53,342 nucleotides of DNA. Origin: Candidatus Omnitrophota bacterium (GTDB lineage: Bacteria; Omnitrophota; Gorgyraeia; Zapsychrales; Fredricksoniimonadaceae). The DNA is taken from NCBI GenBank assembly GCA_903959815.1, contig CAJBYM010000091.1, forward strand, positions 1-53,342. Direction: 5' to 3'. Shown in pieces: positions 40,051-49,615 of this stretch; positions within the stretch are counted from its first letter, which is position 1; each line of letters opens with the position of its first letter. The notes beneath the pieces were generated by a model. It searched no databases, was not told where the DNA came from, and saw only the letters and a program-made list of their open reading frames with translations. Position numbers and translations under genes: made by a program.

Positions 40051-43000
40051 ATGATGTTTCATATGATCAAGAAAACCAATGGGACAAAAGTTATGAAGAC
40101 ACAAACTTATATCAGACATGTTTTTCTGGTTGTTTTATTTCTACCACTGGCGTTGTATTCTTCGCGCGGATGGTCTGCAGATAATATTTTTACTAACAAT
40201 GTTGGCGTCGGAACGACGGTTCCTAACAATACGTTGCAGGTTGCCAATCTCATCACATTTGATAATACGAATCTTAGTACTAAGGTTGGTTATCAGGCGG
40301 GGAATAATATTGTAACGGGGGCAATTAATAATACGTTTGTCGGATATCTCGCTGGGCTTTCGGGTTCGGGGACATCGACGAATGCCGCGGATGATAATAC
40401 AGCTGTTGGTTATCAGGCGTTAAAAGTTAATACGACAGGAAGTCAAAATACAGCGATCGGGGCCAGCGCGCTGGAAACCAATGCATCCGGCAACAGTAAT
40501 ACGGCCGTGGGCCATAAGGCGCTTCAAAGTAATACCGGCAGTAATAACGTGGCTGTTGGACAGGCCGCTCTTCAGAGTAACGGTTCAGGTAATCAGAATG
40601 TGGCGATTGGGTTTGGGCCGCTTTTGTCCAATAGCGATGGCAGTAATAATATTGCCTTGGGGCTAAGTGCGGGTCGTTTCTTGGCAGATGGTTCAACAAC
40701 CAATACGACGGCTGATTATGGTTTATACATTGGAGCGAGTACAAAAGCTTCACTGACAAATATGCAAAATGAAATTGTTATTGGATATAACGCGACGGGT
40801 ATCGGGTCTAATACGGTTGTGTTGGGCAGTGATGCTGTTGTCAAGACGGCATTGAAAGGCAACGTGGGTATCGGGACGATCCTTCCTTTGGCTAAACTTC
40901 ACATTGCTACGGATGCCATTGCACCCAATGCCATGTCGATCACAGGAAGTGATCTTTTTTTGAGGGGCAACATCGAGCTTGATGGCAGAATTTATGGTGA
41001 TGGATCCCAGTTGACGGGGATCACGTCCAGTCAGTGGACCACGACGGGTAGTGATATTTATTATGCAACAGGTAATGTTGGCGTTGGCACAACACTGCCT
41101 GTTGGCCTGCTGGATGTTAACCGCAAGTTTACGATTTTGAGCAATGGCAATATTGGCATTGGCAATGTGGCGCCGACAGCTAAGTTTCATGTTGTAGGTT
41201 CGGGATCCCAGATTCTTTTTTTGATCGGATCTTATTTTCTTATGACAGCAGATGGTGTTTTGAACTGGGGTTCGGGTTCGGCGAGTCAGGGATTGTTAAG
41301 TTGGGATACAGACAAAGTAATGGTGGGTGGGCTTTCAGGAAATGCATATGTCTTATGGGCCAATGGTGCAGAGAAAATGCGTATCGAAACAACCGGGAAC
41401 GTTGGCATTGGCACCACGATGCCTGTTGCCATGCTTCATATTGGTGGTGCTTCTGCCCCTAGCGCTATGCCCAATACGGGCTCAGATCTTTTTGTGAGGG
41501 GCAACATCGAACTCGACGGTAGAATTTATGGCGACGGATCGCAGTTGACGGGTTTGAGTTCAAGTCAGTGGACCACAACGGGTAGTGATATTTATTATAC
41601 GACAGGGAATGTCGGCATCGGTTCTGCTTCACCGCGCGTGAAACTCGATCTTGGTGGTGACGGGGTGATCTTAGCGACGGGAACGAACGGCTCTGGCTGG
41701 ACGGAATCCGGTCTAGGTGCAGGCACGCGCATGATGTGGTATCCGCGAAAATCTGCGTTTAGGGCAGGGGCTGTTGACGGGGCGCAATGGAGTGATGCGA
41801 ATGTGGGATCGCAGTCAGTGGCGATGGGGTATAACCCAACAGCGAGTGGAGGCACGTCGATAGCTTTAGGGAATTATGCTCAGGCAAGTGGAGATCGTTC
41901 TGTTGCCATGGGGAATATAACAAATGCAAGCGGCTGGGCTTCAACGGCCATGGGGAATACAACAAGCGCGGAAGCCTATGTTCAAACAACGTTGGGCGCT
42001 TATAATCTTCCCAAGGGCGGTGAAACTCCTGGCTCTTGGGTTACGACGGATCCGCTGTTTGTTATAGGTAATGGCACGGGCTCGGCAGGTAGTCGTTCAA
42101 CTGCGATGATGGTTTTAAAGAATGGCAATGTGGGCATCGGGACCACGGCGCCACGCAGTTTGCTCGATGTTAACGGTGCAGTTAGGACGGAGGGGATTGA
42201 TTCAGGGAGTATTGTTGCCAGGAGTGGGAGCACGATCGGTGTCAGCAGCATCTATGGTGCTTCCAGCTTGGGCGCGGCTGATCTAACGCTCATGTTCCCG
42301 ACAGGGTCACAGAACTTTATAACGACCGCTTCATCGGGGGGCAATGATGGCCAGCCTTTTTTGATCAAGGCGATGAGCGCAGCTGCCGGTCCAGATCTTG
42401 CAGGAGGGAATCTTTATCTGGCCGCAGGTGATTCCATGGGGAATAAATCGTCCAATATTTATTTGCAGACATCGACGGCCGGGGCATCGGGTTCTGTGCA
42501 GCGTTCTGTTTCTACGAAAGTCACGGTCAATGGCGATGGCAATATGGGTATCGGGACGACCGCGCCGGGCAGTCTTTTAAGCTTGGGCAATTATACAGGT
42601 GACCCAAACGATGCTACCGCGCTTGCTGCATCGCAGGTTCAAATTAATGATTTCCCGACAACAACGGCAAATCAAAAGCAAACATCTTTTTGGGTTATCA
42701 GTCAACCTACCGTTACCTCAAATAGTTCAGCTGCAAATACAGTTTTCAGTAGCACTTTAACGGTGCCGTCTAGCTCGACATACAATTATAGTTCGTTAGC
42801 TGCTGCACAGAATTCTTTAAATATTGCTGGCTCTGGAACTGTTTCTTATCTTACGGGAGGTTCTAGTATAGTAAATAATACATCGACAGGAGTTATTTCT
42901 GAGGCAGTTGGATCAAAAGCTGGTGTCAACAATATGGTAACGGGATCAGCTATAACGAGAGCTAAAGGTGCTTATAATTGGATTTGGAATGGGAATCCAT

Positions 43001-45429
43001 CAATTAATGCCACGATCACAGATGCGTATGCAGCTTATAACAAGAATGTTGCTTCTGGTCTTAGCACGACAACATCTGCTTATGGTTCGTGGAATGAGGT
43101 GAGCACTCTTGGAACAGCCACGATCGGTACTGCTTACGGCATATTTGCAGATGTTGTTAATTCAGGAGGGACTGGCACTATTACTACGGCGTATGGTTTA
43201 TATCTTGGAAATATTGCCGGGATGACACATTATGGCATTTATCAGAGCGATACATCAAATAACTATTTTGGCGGCAATGTCGGAGTTGGGACGACGACTC
43301 CTGTTGCAAATCTTCATATTGGCGCGGGTACGTCCAGCCTTTCGGCCGATCTTTCTACAAACAGCGTCCTCATTAAAGGCAACCTTGAAGTTGATGGAAA
43401 GATCTATGGTGATGGGTCTCAGTTGACGGGGATCGCATCCAGTCAGTGGACAACAACGGGGAGTGATATTTATTACAACACGGGGAATGTCGGCATTGGT
43501 TCAACCGTGCCTGCGCAAAAACTGGATCTGGCCGGCAATATTATGGCCACGTCTGCTTTGACCACAAAGATTCAGATTATTTCGACGGGCGATGGTTCGA
43601 CGGGGCGTTCTTTGATCCAGGTTCTTCGTAACAGTGGGACGGAGTTGGGTTGGGACTTTGGGGTTAATGTGGCCAAAGATGGGAATGATAATTTTACGTT
43701 CAGGGAAGTGGGTGGTGCGGGTAATACGCTGGCCAGGATCATGATACAGAAAGTGACCGGGAATGTTGGTATTGGCTCAACGGTTCCGGGCTCTCTCTTT
43801 GACGTTGGTGGTACAGCATGGCTGCGTGGATCGGTGGGTGGAACGGGGTTGTATGTAAGCTCCGAGGGCAACGTGGGCATCGGCACTACGGCGCCTGGTG
43901 AGATCTTCCACGTGTCTGTAAATGACGATACCTTCAGGTCGGCGATCTTTGAAAATGTCAGCTCAGGTACATCGTCACAGATGTTGCTTCAGGTTCGCAG
44001 TGAGGCTGATTTGAATCGATCCCTTCGTTTCGGAACGTTAGGGGCAAACTTTCCGACGGCAGGAAGTTATCGCCAAGACAGCGGGGTTGTTGCAGCTGAA
44101 TCGAACCTCGCGGGTGGCTTGTCTTTGATCGCTCGAAATACTTCTGGCATTATGACATTTACGACAGGCGGCTTTGACGGTGAAAGAATGAGGATCACAA
44201 GTGATGGCAACGTCGGCCTTGGGACCACGGTGCCCTTATCAAAGTTAGGTCTTGTAGGGATCGGGACAACTTCAGCCACAAGCGGCTTGAATGTAACAAA
44301 TAGTATAGGTTCTTCGAGTTTGAAAGTGCTTGATAGCGGTTATGTCGGTATCGGCACAGCGGCTCCAACCAATAAATTCCATGTTTATAATACGGGGAAT
44401 ACCGAAGCGGTCATGTTCGTGGAGCAGGCCAATTCCCTGACGGGACAGAAGGATGTCTTTACGATCGAGGATAAGGATGTGGGTGGTGGTCAGCAGGATG
44501 AAAGTTCTTCATTTAAGGTTATCAGGTCAGGAGACATTAATGGTGCGGATGATGGTTTTTCCCTGGTTGAGTTGACGTATAGTGCGGCAACCAATGCTGT
44601 TGATGATCGACATTTTTATGTAGCAGGCCGATTGGCAGATGAAGGGGCGGTGAAATGGGGTGTTGATATTTATGATGGAGATGTCTGGACGACGGGGTCG
44701 ATCAAGGCCGGTGCGACGGGCACAGATTGTGGGGCGACGGGTGCCGCTTGTTTTAGTGCGCCTACGATAGCACTTGTTACATCAGGTAATTCTTATATTA
44801 ATACAGGTGGGAACGTCGGCATTGGGACGACGATCCCCAGGGCCAAGTTGGAGGTGAATTATGGCGGGGGTCTTTGTTTGGGTGATGTCGGCTACGGGAA
44901 TAACTGGCCAGGTCTTGCAAGTTGCGGTGAGATGACCACAACAGGGTATGCGTTTGTACAGGCCTCGACTGGAGCGTATACGCTCATCAATAAGAACAGT
45001 ACAACTGGTTATATTGGTTTTCGCATTGCTAATGCCGATAAAATGGTGATCAATCAGGATGGTAACATCGGCATTGGTACAACGGTGCCTACGACAAGAT
45101 TGCAGATCAACGGGCAGTATTATTCCAAGCGCTACGCGGCGACGACCAGCATTGATTGGGCTAATGGCAATACGCAGTCACTGACTTTGGCGAATGATTC
45201 CAATACGCTTACGTTCTCCAATGGTCAGGATGGTGCTAAGTACACGTTAATGCTCAAGCAGCCCGCGAGCGGAAATGCAGGCACAGTGTCCTGGCCTGCG
45301 AGTGTGCGCTGGCCCAGTGGCAGTGCTCCTTCGCTGACGACAAATAGTGGCAAGACAGATTATATTGGGTTTATTTATAATGGCATTGATAGTAAGTACG
45401 ACGGGGTTGCGGCTGTATTTGATTTCTAA
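40051..45429 (+). CDS. Giant secreted stalk/adhesin protein (1792 aa)
   Basis: An exported fibre-like protein. After a 14-residue extension comes a signal peptide (HVFLVVLFLPLALYSSRGWS); a start at 40093 is the alternative, though CGGAG sits before 40051. The head near residues 75-260 has YadA-like repeats (NTAVGYQALKVNTTGSQNTA, NTAVGHKALQSNTGSNNVAV). Stalk modules follow (GNIELDGRIYGDGSQLTG, later ANLHIGAGTSSLSADLST), plus a second beta-roll-like patch (VAMGYNPTASGGTSIALGNY) near residue 590. The C-terminal ~110 residues (GQYYSKRYAATTSIDWANGN onward, ending AAVFDF) resemble phage tail-fibre tips. It probably shares an mRNA with the 281-aa protein. Confidence 0.87.
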   Translation: MMFHMIKKTNGTKVMKTQTYIRHVFLVVLFLPLALYSSRGWSADNIFTNNVGVGTTVPNNTLQVANLITFDNTNLSTKVGYQAGNNIVTGAINNTFVGYLAGLSGSGTSTNAADDNTAVGYQALKVNTTGSQNTAIGASALETNASGNSNTAVGHKALQSNTGSNNVAVGQAALQSNGSGNQNVAIGFGPLLSNSDGSNNIALGLSAGRFLADGSTTNTTADYGLYIGASTKASLTNMQNEIVIGYNATGIGSNTVVLGSDAVVKTALKGNVGIGTILPLAKLHIATDAIAPNAMSITGSDLFLRGNIELDGRIYGDGSQLTGITSSQWTTTGSDIYYATGNVGVGTTLPVGLLDVNRKFTILSNGNIGIGNVAPTAKFHVVGSGSQILFLIGSYFLMTADGVLNWGSGSASQGLLSWDTDKVMVGGLSGNAYVLWANGAEKMRIETTGNVGIGTTMPVAMLHIGGASAPSAMPNTGSDLFVRGNIELDGRIYGDGSQLTGLSSSQWTTTGSDIYYTTGNVGIGSASPRVKLDLGGDGVILATGTNGSGWTESGLGAGTRMMWYPRKSAFRAGAVDGAQWSDANVGSQSVAMGYNPTASGGTSIALGNYAQASGDRSVAMGNITNASGWASTAMGNTTSAEAYVQTTLGAYNLPKGGETPGSWVTTDPLFVIGNGTGSAGSRSTAMMVLKNGNVGIGTTAPRSLLDVNGAVRTEGIDSGSIVARSGSTIGVSSIYGASSLGAADLTLMFPTGSQNFITTASSGGNDGQPFLIKAMSAAAGPDLAGGNLYLAAGDSMGNKSSNIYLQTSTAGASGSVQRSVSTKVTVNGDGNMGIGTTAPGSLLSLGNYTGDPNDATALAASQVQINDFPTTTANQKQTSFWVISQPTVTSNSSAANTVFSSTLTVPSSSTYNYSSLAAAQNSLNIAGSGTVSYLTGGSSIVNNTSTGVISEAVGSKAGVNNMVTGSAITRAKGAYNWIWNGNPSINATITDAYAAYNKNVASGLSTTTSAYGSWNEVSTLGTATIGTAYGIFADVVNSGGTGTITTAYGLYLGNIAGMTHYGIYQSDTSNNYFGGNVGVGTTTPVANLHIGAGTSSLSADLSTNSVLIKGNLEVDGKIYGDGSQLTGIASSQWTTTGSDIYYNTGNVGIGSTVPAQKLDLAGNIMATSALTTKIQIISTGDGSTGRSLIQVLRNSGTELGWDFGVNVAKDGNDNFTFREVGGAGNTLARIMIQKVTGNVGIGSTVPGSLFDVGGTAWLRGSVGGTGLYVSSEGNVGIGTTAPGEIFHVSVNDDTFRSAIFENVSSGTSSQMLLQVRSEADLNRSLRFGTLGANFPTAGSYRQDSGVVAAESNLAGGLSLIARNTSGIMTFTTGGFDGERMRITSDGNVGLGTTVPLSKLGLVGIGTTSATSGLNVTNSIGSSSLKVLDSGYVGIGTAAPTNKFHVYNTGNTEAVMFVEQANSLTGQKDVFTIEDKDVGGGQQDESSSFKVIRSGDINGADDGFSLVELTYSAATNAVDDRHFYVAGRLADEGAVKWGVDIYDGDVWTTGSIKAGATGTDCGATGAACFSAPTIALVTSGNSYINTGGNVGIGTTIPRAKLEVNYGGGLCLGDVGYGNNWPGLASCGEMTTTGYAFVQASTGAYTLINKNSTTGYIGFRIANADKMVINQDGNIGIGTTVPTTRLQINGQYYSKRYAATTSIDWANGNTQSLTLANDSNTLTFSNGQDGAKYTLMLKQPASGNAGTVSWPASVRWPSGSAPSLTTNSGKTDYIGFIYNGIDSKYDGVAAVFDF

Positions 45430-45471
45430 GATCTTCAAGAACCTATTTGATGGCAGGGAGGAAAGATTCAG

Positions 45472-46575
45472 ATGCTTTCTTTAATTAATGCTATGCAAAG
45501 ACATGTTTTTCTAACTTTAATTTTATTTATGTTTTCCTTTAATGTTGCTTATGCGGATATCCGCAATGGCCGTATTGGACATTGGTTGTTAGATGAGGGC
45601 AGCGGTTCATATGCGTATAACTCTAGCGGCGGGACCAATACGGGGACCCTTTATAATACACCGACATGGACAACAGGTCAGTTCGTGGGTGCTTTGAGTT
45701 TTGACGGTGTTAATGAATATGTAGGCATTCCTAATGATGTTACCGGTATCCGTACGGTCAGTTTCTGGATGAAGCCTGCGGCCAGTGAAGTTTATCCTTT
45801 GGGTCTAACACAGAATAGAGAGGGCGTGGTCAGTAAATGGGGTTATTTCTCCGGAGGGACGTGTGCGTTGACAAGGTATGTTAATGGCACGGCGGCCACA
45901 GAAACCCTTGGTTCTGAAAAGCTAAGTAATAGGAGCTTCACGACAGATCTTTCGCTTTGGTCTTGGGCAAATGGTGCTTCTGCGGTTAGAGACACAGTTG
46001 ATTATTATTCCAGTCCGGCCAGTGCAAAGGTCACAACGGCTGCCGGACAACAGAATAATTTTTATCAAACAGGTTTGCCTTCTTTAACCGCAGGTGCGTT
46101 GTATAAATATTCTTTTTGGGCCAAAGGATCGACGAGTGCGGTTGTTGCGCCTATTATTCAAGAGTGGGGGACTTTTGCTGTTATTTATTTGCCAGAGATG
46201 GCTTTAACGACGGGCTGGCTTCAGTACACGTACTATTTCTTTTCAGATCGCACAACCTCCAGCGCTTATTTGAATTTTCAAGGCCCCGCTACGGCTATTT
46301 CTTATTGGGTGGATGATCTGTCTCTTAAAGAGGTAACAGGTGATTCAGCATCGGTCACGAATGATACGTGGAATCATTACGTGATCGTGACAGATGCGGC
46401 TTTTTCCGCAGAGAGCATGTCTTTTGGGCGCGTTGCCACTAACTTGGGGACCTATAAGTATTTGACGGGAAGTATCGATGATGTTCGTTTTTATAACCGC
46501 GCTTTAACGGCAACTGAAGTTGGAGAGCTTAATTTGAATAAAATCACAGCAGATAGCTTCTTTCTTCTTTTTTAG
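45472..46575 (+). CDS. Secreted LamG protein with nested carbohydrate-binding module
   Basis: A 367-aa exported protein. Signal peptide HVFLTLILFMFSFNVAYA. The LamG domain starts GRIGHWLLDEGSGSYAYNSS and ALSFDGVNEYVGIPND, but is interrupted at about residue 143 by a segment with a CBM_4_9-like pattern (LSNRSFTTDLSLWSWANGAS, PASAKVTTAAGQQNNFYQTG, LTAGALYKYSFWAKGS, AISYWVDDLSLKEVTG). It resumes at about residue 290 (TNDTWNHYVIVTDAAF) and closes with GSIDDVRFYNRALTATEVGE. A nested carbohydrate-binding module inside a lectin fold points to glycan binding. A ribosome binding site GGGAGGAAAG is present. It resembles the 20040 protein in the LamG halves. Confidence 0.85.
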   Translation: MLSLINAMQRHVFLTLILFMFSFNVAYADIRNGRIGHWLLDEGSGSYAYNSSGGTNTGTLYNTPTWTTGQFVGALSFDGVNEYVGIPNDVTGIRTVSFWMKPAASEVYPLGLTQNREGVVSKWGYFSGGTCALTRYVNGTAATETLGSEKLSNRSFTTDLSLWSWANGASAVRDTVDYYSSPASAKVTTAAGQQNNFYQTGLPSLTAGALYKYSFWAKGSTSAVVAPIIQEWGTFAVIYLPEMALTTGWLQYTYYFFSDRTTSSAYLNFQGPATAISYWVDDLSLKEVTGDSASVTNDTWNHYVIVTDAAFSAESMSFGRVATNLGTYKYLTGSIDDVRFYNRALTATEVGELNLNKITADSFFLLF

Positions 46576-46687
46576 CAGGAACTCGTTATTGACATTGACA
46601 AATAATCAATAATCGTATAAGTTTATTGGATCGCAATGGCTTTTATCTCTATATATAGGGAAGGTGGATATTTCTTTTGGCGCTTCC

Positions 46688-46716
46688 TTGCCATTCTGTC
46701 GCAAATATGGTATTCT
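46688..46716 (+). promoter_or_regulatory. Probable promoter of the pilus-like operon
   Basis: -35 TTGCCA (46688-46693), 17-bp spacer, -10 TATTCT (46711-46716), placing the start about 17 nt before the ATG at 46740. A second candidate lies upstream at TTGACA 46595-46600. The rest of the 165-bp gap shows no gene. Confidence 0.6.
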
Positions 46717-46739
46717 TTTAACATCCGGACTATCTTTAA

Positions 46740-48110
46740 ATGACAAAATTTAACAAGATACTAATTATATTAGTATTATTAGCTTTTCAGGCAGGATCAG
46801 CTTTTGCTGCGCTCAATTTGAGCGTTGTATCTGTTGATGGTACAAACTCTTTACGTTTGGGCCGGGTGCAGCCCGGTTTGGATAACAAGAAAGAACTTCG
46901 CGTCAGGGTTACGTCAACGGATGGGGTTCAGTACCAGGTGTTCCAAAGACTTGTTGGCCCGATCGTGAATGAAAAAGGCGAAAGCCTTGATAATCAGGCG
47001 ATCGAAACAGCGACAAGGGCTAATTCAAATAGTTCAGGAACGCTCTATTTGCAGAATATTGACCGTTTGGGTTTTGGCGAGCAGCTTCTTTATACATCGG
47101 TTCAAAGCGGACCGAGCGACCAGTTTGAGACCGCGTATGCACTGCGGCCTGATCTTTTAAATACGACAGGGAATTTTTCCGGCACGATCGCATTCACGGT
47201 GCGCCCTATCGGTGGAGGTTCCCAGCAGCAGGTTTTGGTTAACTTGTTCCTGGAAAGTTCTGCGGATTGGAAAGCATCGGTTGAGGGTAGTCGTATCCCG
47301 GGCCGGGTCAGGATCAAGGATACCGACACGGCCGATAAGCCATCTGATTTTGTGAAGATTTCTTTTTCCGGGAATCTGGGGCAAGAAGTTCGGATCTATC
47401 AGGAAGCTGATGGTTTGCCGCAGAATGAAATGGCTGAAGAGGTGGGGCGGGATGTGATCCAGTATTCCGTTGCAGGGAATTCGACAGCCGATATCCGCGT
47501 GAGTGATGTAGCAGCCCTTGATCGTAAGCGCGTGCTGATCTATTCAGGGAACAAGTCTCAAGATGAGCTTTTGCTTTATTTTTTGATGGCGCGCGATAAG
47601 GTTCAGGATCAGAACGCCGGCATTTATAGTGGAAGAATAAAATATATTATTGAAACAGATAAAGGGCAGGAAACATTTCCCATCGATCTCGAATGCCAGA
47701 TCCAGCCGGTATTCACGATGGATGTCGACCTTCCCATTGAGGGTGTAAGTTTCTCTAATATATTGCCGACTACACCTGCGGTGAATAAAGAAATCCAGGT
47801 GAGAGTTCGGTCTAATTTACACAAGCCTTATCAGGTGATGCAAAGCCTCATATCACCGATGGTTAATGAAAAAGGTAATGAGGTTAACAAGGAATATTTT
47901 ACAGTTCAAGTCGTTGTCCCGGCAGGACAAAAAGGTAATACCCGACAGGCAAACTTCGTATCCATGGAAACAGGTGAGTATCCTATTTTTTATTCGGATA
48001 ACGAAGGCAGTTCGGCTACCTTTAAAGTAGTTTATAGATTGCAGGGATATTCCCAAATGAGCGCGGGCAATTATGCGGCCCCGATTAGATATTCGTTGAA
48101 TCAAAACTAA
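46740..48110 (+). CDS. Secreted two-repeat beta protein of the pilus-like operon
   Basis: A 456-aa exported protein (signal peptide LIILVLLAFQAGSAFAA). Its first and last thirds are repeats of one domain: ELRVRVTSTDGVQYQVFQRL, VGPIVNEKGE near residue 55, and EIQVRVRSNLHKPYQVMQSL, ISPMVNEKGNEVN near residue 350. Between them is a third beta-rich part (KPSDFVKISFSGNLGQEVRI; GIYSGRIKYIIETDKGQETF). I do not recognise a named family. It resembles subunits or adhesins of chaperone/usher-type fibres, and its place at the head of an operon with pilin-, chaperone- and usher-like genes supports that. No Shine-Dalgarno sequence is seen; 22 bp separate it from the next gene. Confidence 0.7.
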   Translation: MTKFNKILIILVLLAFQAGSAFAALNLSVVSVDGTNSLRLGRVQPGLDNKKELRVRVTSTDGVQYQVFQRLVGPIVNEKGESLDNQAIETATRANSNSSGTLYLQNIDRLGFGEQLLYTSVQSGPSDQFETAYALRPDLLNTTGNFSGTIAFTVRPIGGGSQQQVLVNLFLESSADWKASVEGSRIPGRVRIKDTDTADKPSDFVKISFSGNLGQEVRIYQEADGLPQNEMAEEVGRDVIQYSVAGNSTADIRVSDVAALDRKRVLIYSGNKSQDELLLYFLMARDKVQDQNAGIYSGRIKYIIETDKGQETFPIDLECQIQPVFTMDVDLPIEGVSFSNILPTTPAVNKEIQVRVRSNLHKPYQVMQSLISPMVNEKGNEVNKEYFTVQVVVPAGQKGNTRQANFVSMETGEYPIFYSDNEGSSATFKVVYRLQGYSQMSAGNYAAPIRYSLNQN

Positions 48111-48132
48111 AAAACGTTACAAGGAGTGAAGT

Positions 48133-48750
48133 ATGAAAAAGTTAATCAGTTTAATGGTCATGGGTTTATTCGTGCTGGCACAGGCCGCTCCGGCGGGTGC
48201 TGTGACGAATACCACCACGTTCACGTTGACGGCACTTATGCCCGCAGCATCTGGTTCGAATATTGCGGCGTATAAGTATCCGGGTGGCACACTGGTTTCA
48301 GGTACAGCGCTGGATTTCGGCACATTGGCGATCCCGCAGGGCAGTACGTTCGGGTCATTTTTGGCGTCGAATTATTATGCCATCACGGTTACTCCGGCCA
48401 GCGGCGGCGGTTCACCGACGACCACAGTGACGTATACCGAAGGCAACAATCCTAATTCTGCAACCGGTGGCCATGGTCTTGGATATAAATCCAACATCAC
48501 GTTCATGAAGGTTATCGGCGTTGTTGAAACGCAGGCAGGATCGCATGTTCCGCAAACATTGCAGGTGACGACAACAGCGGTAACGATCACACCTGCTGAT
48601 TTGACCGCGGGTGGTGTTACGGGCTATTTGAAGATGTATGTTGCTGTTGCGGATGGTTCCAATACGGCCTCGAATCCGGGCGAGCCTTTTACGGCGCTTG
48701 ATGCTTCGGGTACATATGGCGGCACAGTTGTGGTTAGTGCAACCATCTAA
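48133..48750 (+). CDS. Pilin-like secreted subunit
   Basis: A 205-aa exported protein. Signal peptide LMVMGLFVLAQAAPAGA, then TNTTTFTLTALMPAASGSNI, an all-beta Gly/Thr-rich body (GTALDFGTLAIPQGSTFGSF; YYAITVTPASGGGSPTTTVT) and a C terminus GTYGGTVVVSATI that resembles the final strand of spore-coat-U or chaperone/usher pilins. No cysteines are present. A strong ribosome binding site (AAGGAG) suggests high expression, fitting a major structural subunit. It precedes a PapD-like chaperone gene by 17 bp. The minus-strand protein at 52599 has a similar start (STSFQLTVTMPP). Confidence 0.72.
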   Translation: MKKLISLMVMGLFVLAQAAPAGAVTNTTTFTLTALMPAASGSNIAAYKYPGGTLVSGTALDFGTLAIPQGSTFGSFLASNYYAITVTPASGGGSPTTTVTYTEGNNPNSATGGHGLGYKSNITFMKVIGVVETQAGSHVPQTLQVTTTAVTITPADLTAGGVTGYLKMYVAVADGSNTASNPGEPFTALDASGTYGGTVVVSATI

Positions 48751-48767
48751 GAGTTAAGTCATACGCA

Positions 48768-49568
48768 ATGATCAGAACTGTTTTATGCATCTTATGTGTT
48801 CTGTGTGCTTTCACCGGAACCGCTAAAGCTCAGTTTGTCCTTGAACAGGGCAAAGTGTCTTTGGCGGTTTCCGGCGGGGAGCGCCTTAATGGTTTTGTGA
48901 CGATCCATAACAATTCCAAAGAAGAAGCGCTGCTAAAAGTTTATTGGGAAGATTTTGAGTACATCACGCCTTATGATGGCTCTAAATCTTTTGCTCCGGC
49001 CGGCACATTGCCATCAACGGCAAGCCAGTGGATCAGTTATTCCCCTCAAGAATTCAAGATATCTGGTTTTGGCGCACAAAAAGTGCAGTATACTATCAGT
49101 GTTCCCGAGAAAGTCGAAGGCGGACATTATGGCGTGCTTTTCTTTGAAAGAGTTAACTCAGATGTAAAGACGACAACGGGAGTTAAGGTCGTATACCGGA
49201 TGGGGTCTTTGTTCTTTATTGAAGCCAAAGATAAGATCAAGCAGGCAGTCTTTAACGCGATGAAGATCGCCGCAGGTTCGCTCACAGGAGCTTTGACGAA
49301 TCAGGGCAACGCTGTTCTTGTTCCGCGTACAACGTATTACATCATGGATCAAGATGGGCTTGTGGCTGATCGCGGTGATGTGAAGAATCTTTATATTCCG
49401 CCGGGGGTAACGGCGCCTTTTTCTATTGCTTTGCCAGCGGGTTTGCAGCCTGGCGCGTATACGTTTTTTGTTAACGCAGATCTTGAGGAGGGTGATGTTG
49501 TTGTCCAGGAAATAGCGTTCTCTAAAGATGCGGCAGGCCGTATTACGATGGGACACACTGGTCCTTGA
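48768..49568 (+). CDS. PapD-like periplasmic chaperone
   Basis: A 266-aa exported protein. The signal peptide CILCVLCAFTGTAKA is followed by QFVLEQGKVSLAVSGGERLN and GFVTIHNNSKEEALLKVYWE, a first immunoglobulin-like strand set typical of pilus chaperones. QEFKISGFGAQKVQYTISVP and GGHYGVLFFERVN match the stretch just before and after the domain-1 edge strand. The second domain (AAGSLTGALTNQGNAVLVPR, VTAPFSIALPAGLQPGAYTF) is also Ig-like. It would fold and cap the pilin subunit before export. A diverged member: the usual Arg/Lys anchor pair could not be placed with certainty. Confidence 0.75.
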   Translation: MIRTVLCILCVLCAFTGTAKAQFVLEQGKVSLAVSGGERLNGFVTIHNNSKEEALLKVYWEDFEYITPYDGSKSFAPAGTLPSTASQWISYSPQEFKISGFGAQKVQYTISVPEKVEGGHYGVLFFERVNSDVKTTTGVKVVYRMGSLFFIEAKDKIKQAVFNAMKIAAGSLTGALTNQGNAVLVPRTTYYIMDQDGLVADRGDVKNLYIPPGVTAPFSIALPAGLQPGAYTFFVNADLEEGDVVVQEIAFSKDAAGRITMGHTGP

Positions 49569-49615
49569 TATGAGGCATGTGCGAGTTATCTTTCTTCCGG
49601 ACAGTTCAAATCTTT

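Noticed and set aside
14581-45429. Prophage
   Set aside because: Tail-fibre-like domains are abundant, but there is no terminase, capsid, portal, integrase or lysis gene, and the proteins have signal peptides, which phage fibres lack.
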